Positions 7,733-17,924 of a DNA stretch of 64,000 nt are shown here, one piece after another. The stretch's first letter is position 1; each line of letters starts with the position of its first letter. The notes below the pieces were generated by a model. The model saw only the letters and a list, made by a program, of their open reading frames with translations. It had not been told where the DNA came from and searched no databases. Source of the DNA: Hymenobacter lapidarius (GTDB taxonomy: Bacteria; Bacteroidota; Bacteroidia; Cytophagales; Hymenobacteraceae). The stretch spans positions 1-64,000 of the forward strand of contig NZ_MDZB01000089.1 of assembly GCF_001816145.1 (NCBI RefSeq), in the 5' to 3' direction. Made by a program: the position numbers and the translations under genes.

Positions 7733-8538
7733 TAGGTTGTACGGACAATTATCTTTGGGTTCGTGAACAAGTTAGACGAAATCAGTGACCGCACCTGGGG
7801 CCTGCTGGCTCCACACTTAGTAGGCAAAGCCGGGAATGTGGGGCGCACGGCGGACGACAACCGCCTGTTTTTGAACGCGGTGCTTTGGGTTGCACGGCGC
7901 GGCTTGGCGGGCGTTGCCGGCCCGCTTCGGCTAGGCCGACACGCAGCGCAAGCGGTGCCGGCGCTGGGTCCAAACGGGCGTGTGGAAACGGCTGTTTGAA
8001 GCGGTACAGGAGCCCGATTTGGACTGGTTGATGCTCGATTCGACCATCGTGCGGGCTCACGCGCAGGCGGCGGGCAGCCAAAAAAAAGCCGCGTCGGCGA
8101 CGAGGTCCTGGGGCGCAGCCGGGGCGGGCTGACCACCAAAATCCACGCTTTGGTCGACGCTTTGGGCAACCCGTTGCACCTACTGCTCGGCCCTGGCCAG
8201 CAAGTGGATTGATTGCCAGCGGGTGGTCGAATTGCTGGCGGCCGTGCCGGGCACGGGCAACGTGTTGGGCAACAAAGGCCACGACACGGACGCCGTGGTG
8301 GCCGGCGTGAAAGCCCTCGGCGCGCAGGTCGTGATTCCCAGCAAGAAAAACCGGCGCGTCGAACGCTGCATCGACCAGAATTTGTACCGCGACCGCAACA
8401 AAGTCGAGCGCTTTTTCAGCCGACTCAAACAGTTCCGCCGCCTGGCCACGCGCTACGACAAAACAGCCAACAGCTTTTTGGGGATGCCGCATTTCGCGGC
8501 CACCCTGCTCTGGCTCCGTTAATTGTCCGCACAACCTA
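7733..8538 (+). mobile_element. IS5-family (IS427-group-like) insertion sequence, decayed
   Basis: Bounded by 18-bp terminal inverted repeats TAGGTTGTACGGACAATT (7733-7750) and its complement at 8521-8538 with one mismatch. The total length of about 806 bp suits the IS427 group. The transposase inside is broken in several places, so the element should not move by itself. Confidence 0.85.
7763..8522 (+). pseudogene. IS5-family transposase, multiply frameshifted
   Basis: The translation is spread over all frames. The N-terminal part (SDRTWGLLAPHL, DNRLFLNAVLWVAR) is followed by a shift near 7930 into RRWVQTGVWKRLFEAV and LMLDSTIVRAH, which carries the first catalytic Asp region. A second shift falls at the A-run near 8080 into DEVLGRSRGGLTTKIH, ending in a stop, after which the C-terminal part resumes at 8223 (GNKGHDTDAV with the second Asp, then KVERFFSRLKQFRRLATRYD with the catalytic Glu). 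IS427-type elements can use one programmed frameshift, but three disruptions plus a stop point to decay or sequence errors. It lies between the broken ChrB remnants and a MITE-like repeat. Confidence 0.8.
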
Positions 8539-8542
8539 ATAA

Positions 8543-8614
8543 GAGGCTATCCCAAAAGACTGTTGAAGCCAATAAAACGTCATGCTCTGCATGACCGCCA
8601 TTTGGGATAGGCTC
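8543..8614. repeat. 72-bp MITE-like element with 14-bp terminal inverted repeats
   Basis: GAGGCTATCCCAAA at 8543-8556 and TTTGGGATAGGCTC at 8601-8614 are inverted repeats with one mismatch. The 44-base interior has no reading frame. The ends resemble those of IS5/IS1182-type elements, so it is either a miniature derivative or a remnant of one. Confidence 0.55.
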
Positions 8615-8707
8615 TAAGTATAATTTTTATGGCCTGGCCTCAGCAAATGGGCGCATTCCGGCGTTGCGCAGCACCCTCAAGCCGGGCCCCTTCCGGGCCG
8701 CATCGGC

Positions 8708-10966
8708 TTACAGATTAAGCCAGTACGTGAGCTTGACCACCACGCCCCGGTTTTTTACCAGCAGCCGGTCGGAATAGTTGTCGGTGTAGACGATGAACAG
8801 GTCCGACACCGGGCGAAAGCGCCACTGCAGGCGCAGGTTGGTGTTGAGGTTGCGGCGCTGGCTGTTGTATTGCGCGGTGGCGCTCAAAAACAGCTGGCGC
8901 GAAAACGACACGTCGAGGCGCGGCCCGAGCAGCACTAGGGTAGCCGAGGCGTAGGGCGCCGGCAGCACGAGGCGGTTGAGGGCGTATTCGAGCGAGACGC
9001 TGCCGTAGGGCTGTACCCGGTAGGTGAGCCGCCCGCTCAGGGCCGTGATGCGGCCGTTAAAATACTCGCCCACGCGCAGAAAGGCCGTGCCGTTGAGCCG
9101 CCGCCGGGCGTCGGACTCGTAACGCACCCGCAGGCTGCGGTAGGTGTAGGCCGTGCCGGTAGGCAGCTCCGGGCCGCCGGTGTTTGTGGGGTCGAAGGCG
9201 TCGAAGAGAAAGGTGTAGTCGTAGCGCAGGAAGAACCGGAACTGGCTGGTGTTCTGAAAGCGAATAATGTAGCCCAGGTCGATGTCGTGGTCGAGGGTGC
9301 GCGAGAGCGTGCGCGTGGTGATGAGGTCGGTGCCGACGTAGGGGCCGTGGCTGTTCACCACGCGGTTGCGCCGGGGGTAGAAGTAGTAGCCGGTGCCGGG
9401 CTCCAGACGCCAGTAGTTGGTGCGCGGCACGTAGCCCACCTCGGCCCGGTAGTCGCGGCCCACGTATTCCTGGCCAATTTCCAAGTAGAAGGTCGGGGTG
9501 TCGTAGTTGAGGTAGGCCGCGGCGGCATGCTCGTCGGTGCCCCCCTTGCCAGATGTGAACGAGCGGTGGTAGAAGAACTTGCCCGTCCAGCGGTTGTCGG
9601 CCGAGGCCAGATTGTAGTCGAGGCCCACCACGCGGTTGTAGGGCCGGCCGCGCAGGCCCACTTCCCCGCTCGAATCCTGCACAGCCTGCTTGCTCACCAC
9701 CAGCAGGCCCACGTTGGAGCGGCTGAACACCTGGCGCTGCACGGCCGCCACGGCGTAGTTGGTGCTCGGCAGGCGCAGGGCCCCGTCGCGGGCGGCCTGC
9801 ATCGAGAGCAGCCCCACCCGCCACTTGTCATTCAGGCGCCCGCTGAGCCGGGCCCCGGCATAGATGGGCGTCTGGCGGAAGGTGCCGGTGCTGGGGTCTT
9901 CGGTGGCCCCGATGCGGCGCGAGAAAAAGGGGTTGATGTTCTCGAAGCCGTAGCGGCCAAACAAGTCGCTGTTTTCCAGAAAGAACTGCCGCCGCTCGGG
10001 GAAGAAAATCTCGAACCGGCTCAGGTTGGTCACCTGCTGGTCTACTTCCACCTGCGAGAAGTCCGGGTTCACGGTCAAATCCAGGTTCAGGGCCGAGGTG
10101 AGGGCCACCTTGGCGTCGGCCCCGGCGTTGCGCGGGAAGTTGAGCGGGCCGTTGCTTTCCTGGTCGCGCCGGGCCCCGCCCGTCAGGTAGGGAATGAGCG
10201 ACACCGGCGTGCCGCGGCGGGGCAGCGGCCCGGCCCAGCGCACCTCGCCGCCGAAAGCCAGGCTGTGCAGGGGAAAGTTGCGCGGCACGGGTGCCCACGT
10301 CGATTTCTGGTTGCGCTTGTTGTCGACGCGGGCAAAGTTCATTCGCCAGGCCGTGGCCCCGGCGCGGTAGCGCAGGGTTTTGAAGGGAATGGCCATTTCC
10401 ACCGTCCAGCGGCCCGGCTGCCGCGTCACGCGCGAAAACCAGCGGTTGTCCCAATCCAGGCTCAGCTCCGTGCCGCGGGCAATCAGGCCCTCGCGCTCCA
10501 CGCCCAGGGGGTTCACGCCGAACGCAAACCCGTTGGTGCGGTCCTCAAAGGGGTCCACGTACACCTCAAACAAATCCGACACGCTGCTGAAATCCCGCCG
10601 CAGCGACGACACCACTACGTCGCCGGGCAGCGTGTCGTGGCACACGGCCCCGATGTACACAAACTGCTCGTCATAGAGCACGCGCACCTCGGTTGGGGAG
10701 CGGGCGCGGGCGCTGTCGTAGGGGAAGTTCTGGGTGAAGTTGGTGGCCACGTCCGCGCCCTGCCAGGCGGCTTCGTCCAGCACGCCGTCGAGGGTAATGG
10801 GCGTGGCCGTGCGGGCCGCGGCCAGGGCGGGCGCCGGGCGGGCCGGTACTGCCTGGCCGAGGCTGGTGGCGGCCCGCCCGAGCAGCCAAACCAGTAGCAA
10901 GCAAGTAAAAAGGGGGCCGGAATGGAGCAAACGACATGGCCTCATACGCATCGGGTGGCATTTCAT
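8708..10966 (-). CDS. DUF5916 outer-membrane protein with N-terminal CBM9-like domain
   Basis: A 752-residue protein with an N-terminal signal (LLLVWLLGRAATSLGQA). Residues about 50-230 form a CBM9-like sugar-binding fold (TPITLDGVLDEAAWQGADVA, then EVRVLYDEQFVYIGAVCHD). The remainder is DUF5916, with NFARVDNKRN, LDLTVNPDFSQVEVD and FFPERRQFFLEN motifs, and many alternating aromatic strands up to a terminal aromatic-ended strand (VVKLTYWLNL), as in outer-membrane beta barrels. Members are usually annotated as hydrolases or CBM9-family proteins of Bacteroidota; their substrate is unknown to me. ATGs at 10966 and 10951 are both possible. It stands alone, in the same orientation as the genes upstream, 87 bases from the LamG-like gene. 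Confidence 0.8.
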   Translation of the reverse strand: MKCHPMRMRPCRLLHSGPLFTCLLLVWLLGRAATSLGQAVPARPAPALAAARTATPITLDGVLDEAAWQGADVATNFTQNFPYDSARARSPTEVRVLYDEQFVYIGAVCHDTLPGDVVVSSLRRDFSSVSDLFEVYVDPFEDRTNGFAFGVNPLGVEREGLIARGTELSLDWDNRWFSRVTRQPGRWTVEMAIPFKTLRYRAGATAWRMNFARVDNKRNQKSTWAPVPRNFPLHSLAFGGEVRWAGPLPRRGTPVSLIPYLTGGARRDQESNGPLNFPRNAGADAKVALTSALNLDLTVNPDFSQVEVDQQVTNLSRFEIFFPERRQFFLENSDLFGRYGFENINPFFSRRIGATEDPSTGTFRQTPIYAGARLSGRLNDKWRVGLLSMQAARDGALRLPSTNYAVAAVQRQVFSRSNVGLLVVSKQAVQDSSGEVGLRGRPYNRVVGLDYNLASADNRWTGKFFYHRSFTSGKGGTDEHAAAAYLNYDTPTFYLEIGQEYVGRDYRAEVGYVPRTNYWRLEPGTGYYFYPRRNRVVNSHGPYVGTDLITTRTLSRTLDHDIDLGYIIRFQNTSQFRFFLRYDYTFLFDAFDPTNTGGPELPTGTAYTYRSLRVRYESDARRRLNGTAFLRVGEYFNGRITALSGRLTYRVQPYGSVSLEYALNRLVLPAPYASATLVLLGPRLDVSFSRQLFLSATAQYNSQRRNLNTNLRLQWRFRPVSDLFIVYTDNYSDRLLVKNRGVVVKLTYWLNL

Positions 10967-11053
10967 AGTGCCCCGCCAGGGGCCATTATCAACCGCGCAA
11001 AAGTGCCTGCAAGGACGGCCACCTGGCGCTGCTTTCAGGGCCCGCCCGGCGGT

Positions 11054-11698
11054 TTAAGGCGTCACCGCCAGGTCGTCGAACATCGTCTGGGAGTCAGCTT
11101 TCGACCACAGACCCACTTTGCCGGCGGCGGTGAACGCGTCGTCCCGCACCTGATACAGCTGTTTGCCGTCCCAAAAAACGGTGAACAAGTTTCCCTGAGC
11201 CGTGACCTTCAGCGTGTGCCAGCGGTTCGAGGCCATCGGGGCGGACAGGCCGTAGGTTTTACCCCGGCCCACGAGCGGCAAATCCGTCCGGCGGCCCTGC
11301 TGCACTTTGTAGGCCACCACATTCTTTTCCAAGGGGTTGGCCCGTACGACGTAATAATTGTTGGCGTCGCGGTACCGCCACATGAGTCCGCCGCCCCGGT
11401 CCTCGCTGCCGGCCATGGCCTTGAGCCGGACCGTCACGCTGCCGTTCTGAAAAGCAGACCGGTTGGCCACCACCCGGTTGAACTGCGACCCCCGGCCTTT
11501 CGCCGTTTGGTAGAGCACCTTGTTCGCGCCGTCGGTAGCCACGGCCCAGGTGCCGACCACGGCCGACCACTCGGCGGGTAATTTCCCGACCGCCACCGCT
11601 TCGAAGCTTTCTTGAAGACCCGGTACCTGCCACGCGACACTCAGCGCCGCCAAAGCCAGCAGAATTCCCTGCCGTAAGTTGTTTTTTTTCATGGTCAT
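11054..11698 (-). CDS. Exported LamG/DUF1080-like (concanavalin-fold) protein
   Basis: A 214-residue protein with a Sec signal peptide (KKNNLRQGILLALAALSVAW). The rest has the pattern of concanavalin-like jelly-roll domains found in DUF1080/3-keto-disaccharide hydrolase-type proteins: QESFEAVAVGKLPAEWSAVV at the start, GGGLMWRYRDANNYYVVRAN in the middle, NRWHTLKVTAQGNLFTVFWD and a closing VGLWSKADSQTMFDDLAV. The protein is a single domain, so binding of sugars or surface glycans is more likely than catalysis (inference). Start codons at 11698 and 11692 are both plausible. It lies 50 bases downstream of fbpC and may share its transcript. Confidence 0.72.
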   Translation of the reverse strand: MTMKKNNLRQGILLALAALSVAWQVPGLQESFEAVAVGKLPAEWSAVVGTWAVATDGANKVLYQTAKGRGSQFNRVVANRSAFQNGSVTVRLKAMAGSEDRGGGLMWRYRDANNYYVVRANPLEKNVVAYKVQQGRRTDLPLVGRGKTYGLSAPMASNRWHTLKVTAQGNLFTVFWDGKQLYQVRDDAFTAAGKVGLWSKADSQTMFDDLAVTP

Positions 11699-11747
11699 AG
11701 GTGATAAGTGAATAAAAAAACCGCAACGCTACTCGCTTACCAAACCG

Positions 11748-12479
11748 TCAGCCGTCCGGTTCAATGAAGGCCCGCACCAGGGGATTGGTGGAGCGCCGCA
11801 ATTCGTCCGGGGAGCCTTCCTCGATAATCCGCCCGCGCTCCATCACGGCAATCCGGTCGCTGAGGGCGAAGGCTTCGCGGTGGTCGTGGGTGACGTAGAC
11901 CACCGTCAGTTGCCGCTGCGTGGCGATGGTTTTGATGAGGTTTCGGATGTGGGATTTCCGCCGGACGTCGAGGTTGGCTAACGGCTCGTCCATGAGCAAC
12001 AACTTCGGGTTCACCACCAGGCTCCGGCCGAGGGCCACGAGCTGCTGCTGACCGCCGGAGAGCTGCTGCGGGTAGCGACCGGCCAGGTCCTCGATGGCCA
12101 GCAGGCCCAGCATGTCGGCGGTCCGCTCGGGGATGCGGTCCATCCGCCGGACCTCCAAGCCAAACGCCAAGTGCTGGCGGACGGTCAGGTGGGGCCACAG
12201 GGCCAGGTCCTGGAACAGAAACCCCAGCGACCGGCGGTGCGGGGCCAGCAAAAGCCGGGGGCCGTCGGTGGCCGGCTCCCCGAACAAGGCCAGCCGGCCA
12301 CTGTCGAGCGGCTCCAGCCCGGCCAGCACGCGCAGCAGGGTGGTTTTGCCGCAGCCCGACTCCCCCAATATGCTCACGAAGGCACCCTGGGCCACGCTCA
12401 GGTTGACGGCGTCCAGGACCGGACGCGGACCGTAGCGTTTGGTGGCGGCGACTAGGGCTATGCAAGGGGCTGGCGCCAT
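11748..12479 (-). CDS. fbpC: ABC transporter ATP-binding protein, ferric-iron type
   Basis: A 243-residue ATPase. Walker A is GESGCGKTT (about residue 40), the Q-loop lies before FQDLALWPHL, the signature is LSGGQQQLVALGRSL, Walker B is LLLMDEPLANLD and the H-loop is VYVTHDHREA. The start MAPAPCIALVAATKRYG at 12479 overlaps the end of the permease gene by 22 bases, which supports translational coupling; longer frames read through the permease. It ends soon after the ATPase core without the C-terminal TOBE extension of classical FbpC/PotA proteins. It powers the importer formed with the adjacent permease and binding protein. Spermidine or sulfate transport cannot be ruled out from the ATPase alone; the binding protein argues for ferric iron. 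Confidence 0.85.
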   Translation of the reverse strand: MAPAPCIALVAATKRYGPRPVLDAVNLSVAQGAFVSILGESGCGKTTLLRVLAGLEPLDSGRLALFGEPATDGPRLLLAPHRRSLGFLFQDLALWPHLTVRQHLAFGLEVRRMDRIPERTADMLGLLAIEDLAGRYPQQLSGGQQQLVALGRSLVVNPKLLLMDEPLANLDVRRKSHIRNLIKTIATQRQLTVVYVTHDHREAFALSDRIAVMERGRIIEEGSPDELRRSTNPLVRAFIEPDG

Positions 12480-13985
12480 GAGGCAGGAAAAAGAAGGTGA
12501 CGCAGGGTGAGCAGCCCGGCCAGGGCCCCGCCGGTAATCAGTAAGACCACCAGGCTCAGCGCACTCACCAAGGACTGGCGGGCGTTGGCCATGTAGGTGA
12601 ACACTTTCACGCTCAGCACCTGCGTACCGGGCGGGTACACCAGAATGACGGTCGACAGCTCGCTGAGGCACAGAATAAAGCCGAGCAAAAATGCCGTACC
12701 GAAGGCGTCGGCTAGCAGCGGGGCCAGAATGCGACGAAACCGCTGCCCGCGGCTCGCGCCCAGGAGCCGGGCGGCTTCCTCCAAGGTGGGCGAGAGCTGG
12801 GCCAGCGCGCCGGCGAGCAGCCGCACGGGGATGAACAGAAACCGGCCCCAGTACACGAGCAGAATGATGAGGGAACTGTGGTAGATGCCACTCAGGCCGG
12901 GGGCATTATAAAACCGTAGGTAGGCGATGCCCAGCACCGTGGAGGGCACCACAAACAGCCCCAGCAGCACCCCGTTCGCCCCAGGCAGCTGGGTGCGGGC
13001 CAGCACGTAGGCAGAGCCGGTGAGCAGGGCGGCTCCCGCCGCGGCCAGCCCCAGCGACGGCAGCAGCGTGGGTTGCAGCAGCGCGAACGCTTCGGCCAGG
13101 TCGGCCAGGCCCCGGCCCAGCGCCTGCCAGATAAGCATGGCCAGCGGCACCCCCACGGCGCCCACCACGTAAGCGCCCAACCCCGCCGTTGCCCACCACC
13201 GGCCCCGGCGGCCGGCCGGCACCGTTCGAAACGAGCGGCTGCCCATCGCCACTACCGGCGTGCGGGTCAAAAACACCCGCTCCGGCCAGAGCAGCAGCAG
13301 GCACACCCCTACCAGGGCAACCGATTGCAGCAGGGCCACGTCGTAGCGGTAGAACGCCGCAAATTGGGTGAAGACCTCCGTCACCAGCGTTGACACCCCC
13401 AAATAAGACGGCACGCTGAATTCCGACAAAGCCAACACAAAAATCAGCCCCAACGAGGACCCCACGGCCGGGCGTACCAGGGGCAGCACGACGCGGCGCA
13501 CCACCACCGGGTAAGGGGCCAACACCTGGCCGGCTTCTTCCAGGGAGGCGTTGAGGTTGACGAGGCTGGTCCCGACAAGGTACGCGGCCAGGGGGGTGTA
13601 AACGACGGTCAGCACACCGGTCACGCCCACCGGGCCAAACAGCGCCGCCCGGCCCCAGCCCAAGCCGTACAAGCCGTCGGACCAGGCCACGGCCAGCAGG
13701 TAGGGCGACAGAAACAAGGGGCCCGACAGCAGCAGCCGCAGCAGCGGCCGGGCCGGCAGGTCGAACCGGGCCAACAGGAACCCGAACAGCCCGCCCAGCC
13801 CGTGGCCAGCGCGGCCACGCCGCGGCAATGGCGACGCTGCGCCCCAGCAGCGGCAGCCAGCCCGCGCCGAATGCTGCGTCCCACGACACCCCGCCCGCGC
13901 GGGCCGCCGACCCCAGCAACAGCACGACTGGCCCGATGGCCACGACCACCAGCAGCCCGGCCAGCAGCTGGCGCAGACGCCGCAT
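12458..13985 (-). pseudogene. fbpB: ABC transporter permease, ferric-iron type, frame broken near the N-terminus
   Basis: The start ATG at 13985 overlaps the stop of the binding-protein gene (TAATG). The first ~57 residues (RQLLAGLLVVVAIGPVVLLL) form the first membrane helix. Near 13815 two bases appear to be missing: adding one G and one C restores a continuous 509-residue protein, and the total length is then a multiple of three. The rest has two permease modules, each with an EAA-type loop (ASLEEAGQVLAPYPVVVRRV and TLEEAARLLGASRGQRFRRI), typical of FbpB-like fused permeases with about twelve helices. If the lesions are real, the importer lacks its channel. Two indels in one GC-rich spot make a sequencing artefact plausible. 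Confidence 0.82.
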
Positions 13986-15010
13986 TACCGGGATTCGGCC
14001 CATTGCTTGAGGTAGGTTTTGTGGGTTTCCAGCAGCCGGGCCGTGGCACCGTAGTCGACGGCCAGCGGCACGATTTTATCCAGGGACGGCACGGTGGCTG
14101 GCACGGCCACGCCCGCGTGCAGCGGCATCTGGGCGCAGGAGCGGGCCAACTTGGCCTCGGTTTCGCGGGACAGCAGGTAGTCGATGAGTTTTTTGCCGTT
14201 GTCCGGGTGCGGGCTGCCTTTGAGGAGCGACACCGTATTGGGCACGATGAGGTTGCCGAATCCCTGCTGGTCGAGGAATACCACCTGCACGGGGGCGCCC
14301 TCCTTGCGGGCTTCGTTGGCGTCGTCGGAATCGGTCAGGCCCATGGCTACTTCGCCTTGCACCACGCACTTTTTCACGTCACCATTGGAGGCGGCCACTG
14401 CCACCCCGTTGCGCTTCAAATCGCTGAGAAACTGCTGGGTTTTTCCCTCGCCCAACTGAGCAAACAAAGCCGCGACGTGAAAGGAGGTGGTGCCGAACAG
14501 CGGGTTGGCAATGGCCACCTGGTTGCGGTAGCGGGGCTTGGCCAAGTCCAGGATGGAAGTGGGCCAATCGGCTGGCCTCAGTTTGTCGGTGTTGACCAGC
14601 AGCACCCGCGCCCGCGCCGAAAAGCCCGTCCAATGGCCTGCCGGGTCTTTGAAGAGGGGCTTGATGTCGGCGGCGGCTGGGGAGGCATAGGCCGTCGTAA
14701 TCCCGCGCTGCTTCAGCAAGTCGGCCCGCAGGGGGTCACCGCTCCAGAATACGTCGGCTTGCGGATTGGCGGCTTCGGCGATGAGCCGGTTAACCACGCC
14801 CGTCGATTTGGTTTCCTCGGTGTCGAACACGGGCCGAACCGTAATGCCCGTTTGCTTTTCGAAATCGCGCAGCACGGGCTCGGCAAACACCTGGTCGACG
14901 GAGGTGTACACAACAACCTCGTTGGTGGGCTTCGCACACCCGGCCAGTACTGGCCACACGCCGCCTAGCAGCAGCCGACAAAACAGCGAAAAACGGGGGT
15001 ATCGGCGCAT
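13985..15010 (-). CDS. fbpA: Ferric-iron-type ABC substrate-binding lipoprotein
   Basis: A 341-residue protein with a lipoprotein signal (LFCRLLLGGVWPVLAGCAKP). The mature part is a class-type-2 periplasmic binding protein of the FbpA/thiamine-binding group: VVVYTSVDQVFAEPVLRDFE, then TGITVRPVFDTEETKSTGVV, QADVFWSGDPLRADLLKQRG and VTNxxD-like segments (GLTDSDDANEARKEGAPV). The paired binding-loop tyrosines of FbpA are not clearly visible to me, so ferric iron is the favoured but not certain substrate. The start at 15010 is chosen because it opens the signal peptide. It is the first gene of the fbpA-fbpB-fbpC operon, each overlapping the next. Confidence 0.8.
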   Translation of the reverse strand: MRRYPRFSLFCRLLLGGVWPVLAGCAKPTNEVVVYTSVDQVFAEPVLRDFEKQTGITVRPVFDTEETKSTGVVNRLIAEAANPQADVFWSGDPLRADLLKQRGITTAYASPAAADIKPLFKDPAGHWTGFSARARVLLVNTDKLRPADWPTSILDLAKPRYRNQVAIANPLFGTTSFHVAALFAQLGEGKTQQFLSDLKRNGVAVAASNGDVKKCVVQGEVAMGLTDSDDANEARKEGAPVQVVFLDQQGFGNLIVPNTVSLLKGSPHPDNGKKLIDYLLSRETEAKLARSCAQMPLHAGVAVPATVPSLDKIVPLAVDYGATARLLETHKTYLKQWAESR

Positions 15011-15349
15011 GAGCGGGTTAGTTAAGGTAAGAAGCCGCGCAGTTCGCACGGTAATCCAGCGGCCAATAGTCCGCTTCGCATTACGGTTCGTGCTGCCGGA
15101 GCAGCCCCCCGGTTTTTCCGATTGGGGCGGCGCAACCGAAGGCTCGTGGTCCGGAGCTTGGTAAAGTAAGGCCTGGCCTCCCTGCCCCATTGCGGCGAGG
15201 GGCGGCTTGGCTGCCGCAGGGTCACGCTGTCAGTGCAGCCCCGTCCAGGTTGCACAGCAGCCCGTCTTGAGCCGGCAATTACCGCTCGCTGCAATATTAC
15301 AGCAGTCCAATGCCGCGAAATAGTATCAAATTTACACTTAGTATAATCT
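15011..15349. other. Intergenic region upstream of the iron operon
   Basis: No convincing gene. Short frames here have the arginine/proline composition of chance GC-rich ORFs. The left part should hold the fbpA promoter. The right end (15311-15349) is the trailer of the chrB-araC gene, duplicated at 7602-7666. Confidence 0.5.
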
Positions 15350-16195
15350 TTACGTTTTTGCCTTCTTTTTCCGGTACGCCGACGGGCTTTGGCCGGTGTG
15401 CTGCTTGAAAATGCGGGTGAAGTGGCTCTGGTCGGAAAAGCCCGTCAGGTACGCAATTTCGCCCAAGGAATACGCGGTGGTATCGAGCAACTGCAGGGCT
15501 TTCTCGATGCGCAGCTTCCGGATGTACTCGCCAAAGGAGAGGTTGTCGAAGTAGCGCGCGAACTCCCGGGAGAGGTAGCTGGGGTTGACCTGCACCGTGT
15601 CGGCCGCTTCGGTCAGGCGCAAGCTCAGGTTGGTATCGAGGTGGTCCTGAATCACCTCGCGCAGCTGCGTGGTCCAGGCGGGCGGTGGGCCGGTGCGGTC
15701 TTTGGCCTGCTGGAGGTAGGCGGTATATACCTGCACCAGCAGCTGCTCCTCGGGCTGCTGGGTGTGGGCCTGCCCTTGCAGGTGCTGGGCCCAGCTGTAG
15801 AGGGCATCGTAGAGGACGAGGCCCTGCTGCAAGAGCTGCTGGTCGTCGCGGATGTTGTGGGCCAGGCCGGCGGAAATGGCCCACAGACCGGCCGCTTGTT
15901 GGGCCAGCGCGTGGTTGTCGGTATCGGCCCCGCGCACGATGGGGGCCAGCGCGTGCAGGGCCGGGTCGGTGAGGGCGTACTTTTTCAGGAAGTAGTCGAA
16001 GGTGCATTCCTGTCCATAGTGCGAGAACTCCACGTTGGGCACATCGAAGGGAATGGCCCCCGTGCGCCCGGCCGTGGGCACGACATCCCCACTGGGCACG
16101 TACAGAATTTCAGCGGCGGGGTCTATGAAACGTAGGATGAGCCAGGCACAGGCTAGCCGGTCAATCTTAGGGCGTTCACGGGTAATCCACTGCAT
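15350..16195 (-). CDS. ChrB-domain/AraC fusion, probable chromate-responsive regulator
   Basis: A 281-residue protein. Residues 1-150 are a ChrB C-terminal domain: MQWITRERPKIDRLACAWLI, then FDVPNVEFSHYGQECTFD, YFLKKYALTDPALHAL and IVRGADTDNHAL. Residues about 180-278 are an AraC-type double helix-turn-helix (NPSYLSREFARYFDNLSFGE, SLGEIAYLTGFSDQSHFTRI). ChrB proteins regulate chromate resistance genes, and its gene lies downstream of chrA, so the natural inference is a one-component chromate sensor in which an AraC DNA-binding part replaces the usual ChrB N-terminus. The start at 16195 is the first ATG before the conserved WITRERPKIDR. The ATG lies 83 bases after chrA, in the same operon orientation. 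Confidence 0.82.
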   Translation of the reverse strand: MQWITRERPKIDRLACAWLILRFIDPAAEILYVPSGDVVPTAGRTGAIPFDVPNVEFSHYGQECTFDYFLKKYALTDPALHALAPIVRGADTDNHALAQQAAGLWAISAGLAHNIRDDQQLLQQGLVLYDALYSWAQHLQGQAHTQQPEEQLLVQVYTAYLQQAKDRTGPPPAWTTQLREVIQDHLDTNLSLRLTEAADTVQVNPSYLSREFARYFDNLSFGEYIRKLRIEKALQLLDTTAYSLGEIAYLTGFSDQSHFTRIFKQHTGQSPSAYRKKKAKT

Positions 16196-16278
16196 AAAAC
16201 CAGTTAAAAAATATTCAAAAGCGGAAGGTAATCCATCCTGACCAGCAACGGATGAGCGTCCCGCACCAGTTGCTGGGT

Positions 16279-17478
<1,200 letters not shown>

Positions 17479-17486
<8 letters not shown>

Positions 17487-17916
17487 ACCTGCCGCCTGCA
17501 AGCCGCTCATCCACCGACCATTTGCCGCCCCCTTTTATCAGCAGAAACGCGCTGCCTAGCAGCATGGCCCAGTCGGTGCGGCTGTCGTGCAGCATGCCCC
17601 AGAAGCCTTTATCGGCCAGCAGCTCCACCTTGGTGCTGGCGATGGCCGTGAGCATAATTAGCAGCAGCGGCCCACTAGCCAGGCGCGTAAACAGCCCCAG
17701 CAGCACCAGCAGTCCACACACGATTTCAAACGTGCCGACGAATGACCCCAGGAACTCCGGCAGGGGCAAGCCGATTTTAGCGAAGCGGCCCGCGCCCCGC
17801 TCGGCGGGAAACAGGAATTTTTGTATGCCCTCGGACAGGAAGACCACGCCCACGGCGAGGCGAATCAGCAGGATGGCGGGGTCGGGCGGGGTGGCGAGCA
17901 GGGAACGAAAACGCAT
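17479..17916 (-). CDS. DoxX-family membrane protein
   Basis: A 145-residue, four-helix membrane protein. It shows the DoxX pattern AILLIRLAVGVVFLSEGIQK, then PEFLGSFVGTFEIVCGLLVL, LGLFTRLASGPLLLIMLTAI and a C-terminal helix MLLGSAFLLIKGGGKW. DoxX proteins are associated with quinone or thiol redox reactions and oxidative stress in several bacteria; the exact activity here is unknown. It sits 8 bases downstream of the hemerythrin gene and overlaps chrA, so it belongs to the same transcript, consistent with coping with chromate-generated oxidative stress. Confidence 0.85.
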
Positions 17917-17924
17917 CGGTAATC

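Noticed and set aside
15022-15294. 90-codon frame upstream of fbpA
   Set aside because: Arg/Pro-rich composition and position in the promoter region suggest a chance frame.
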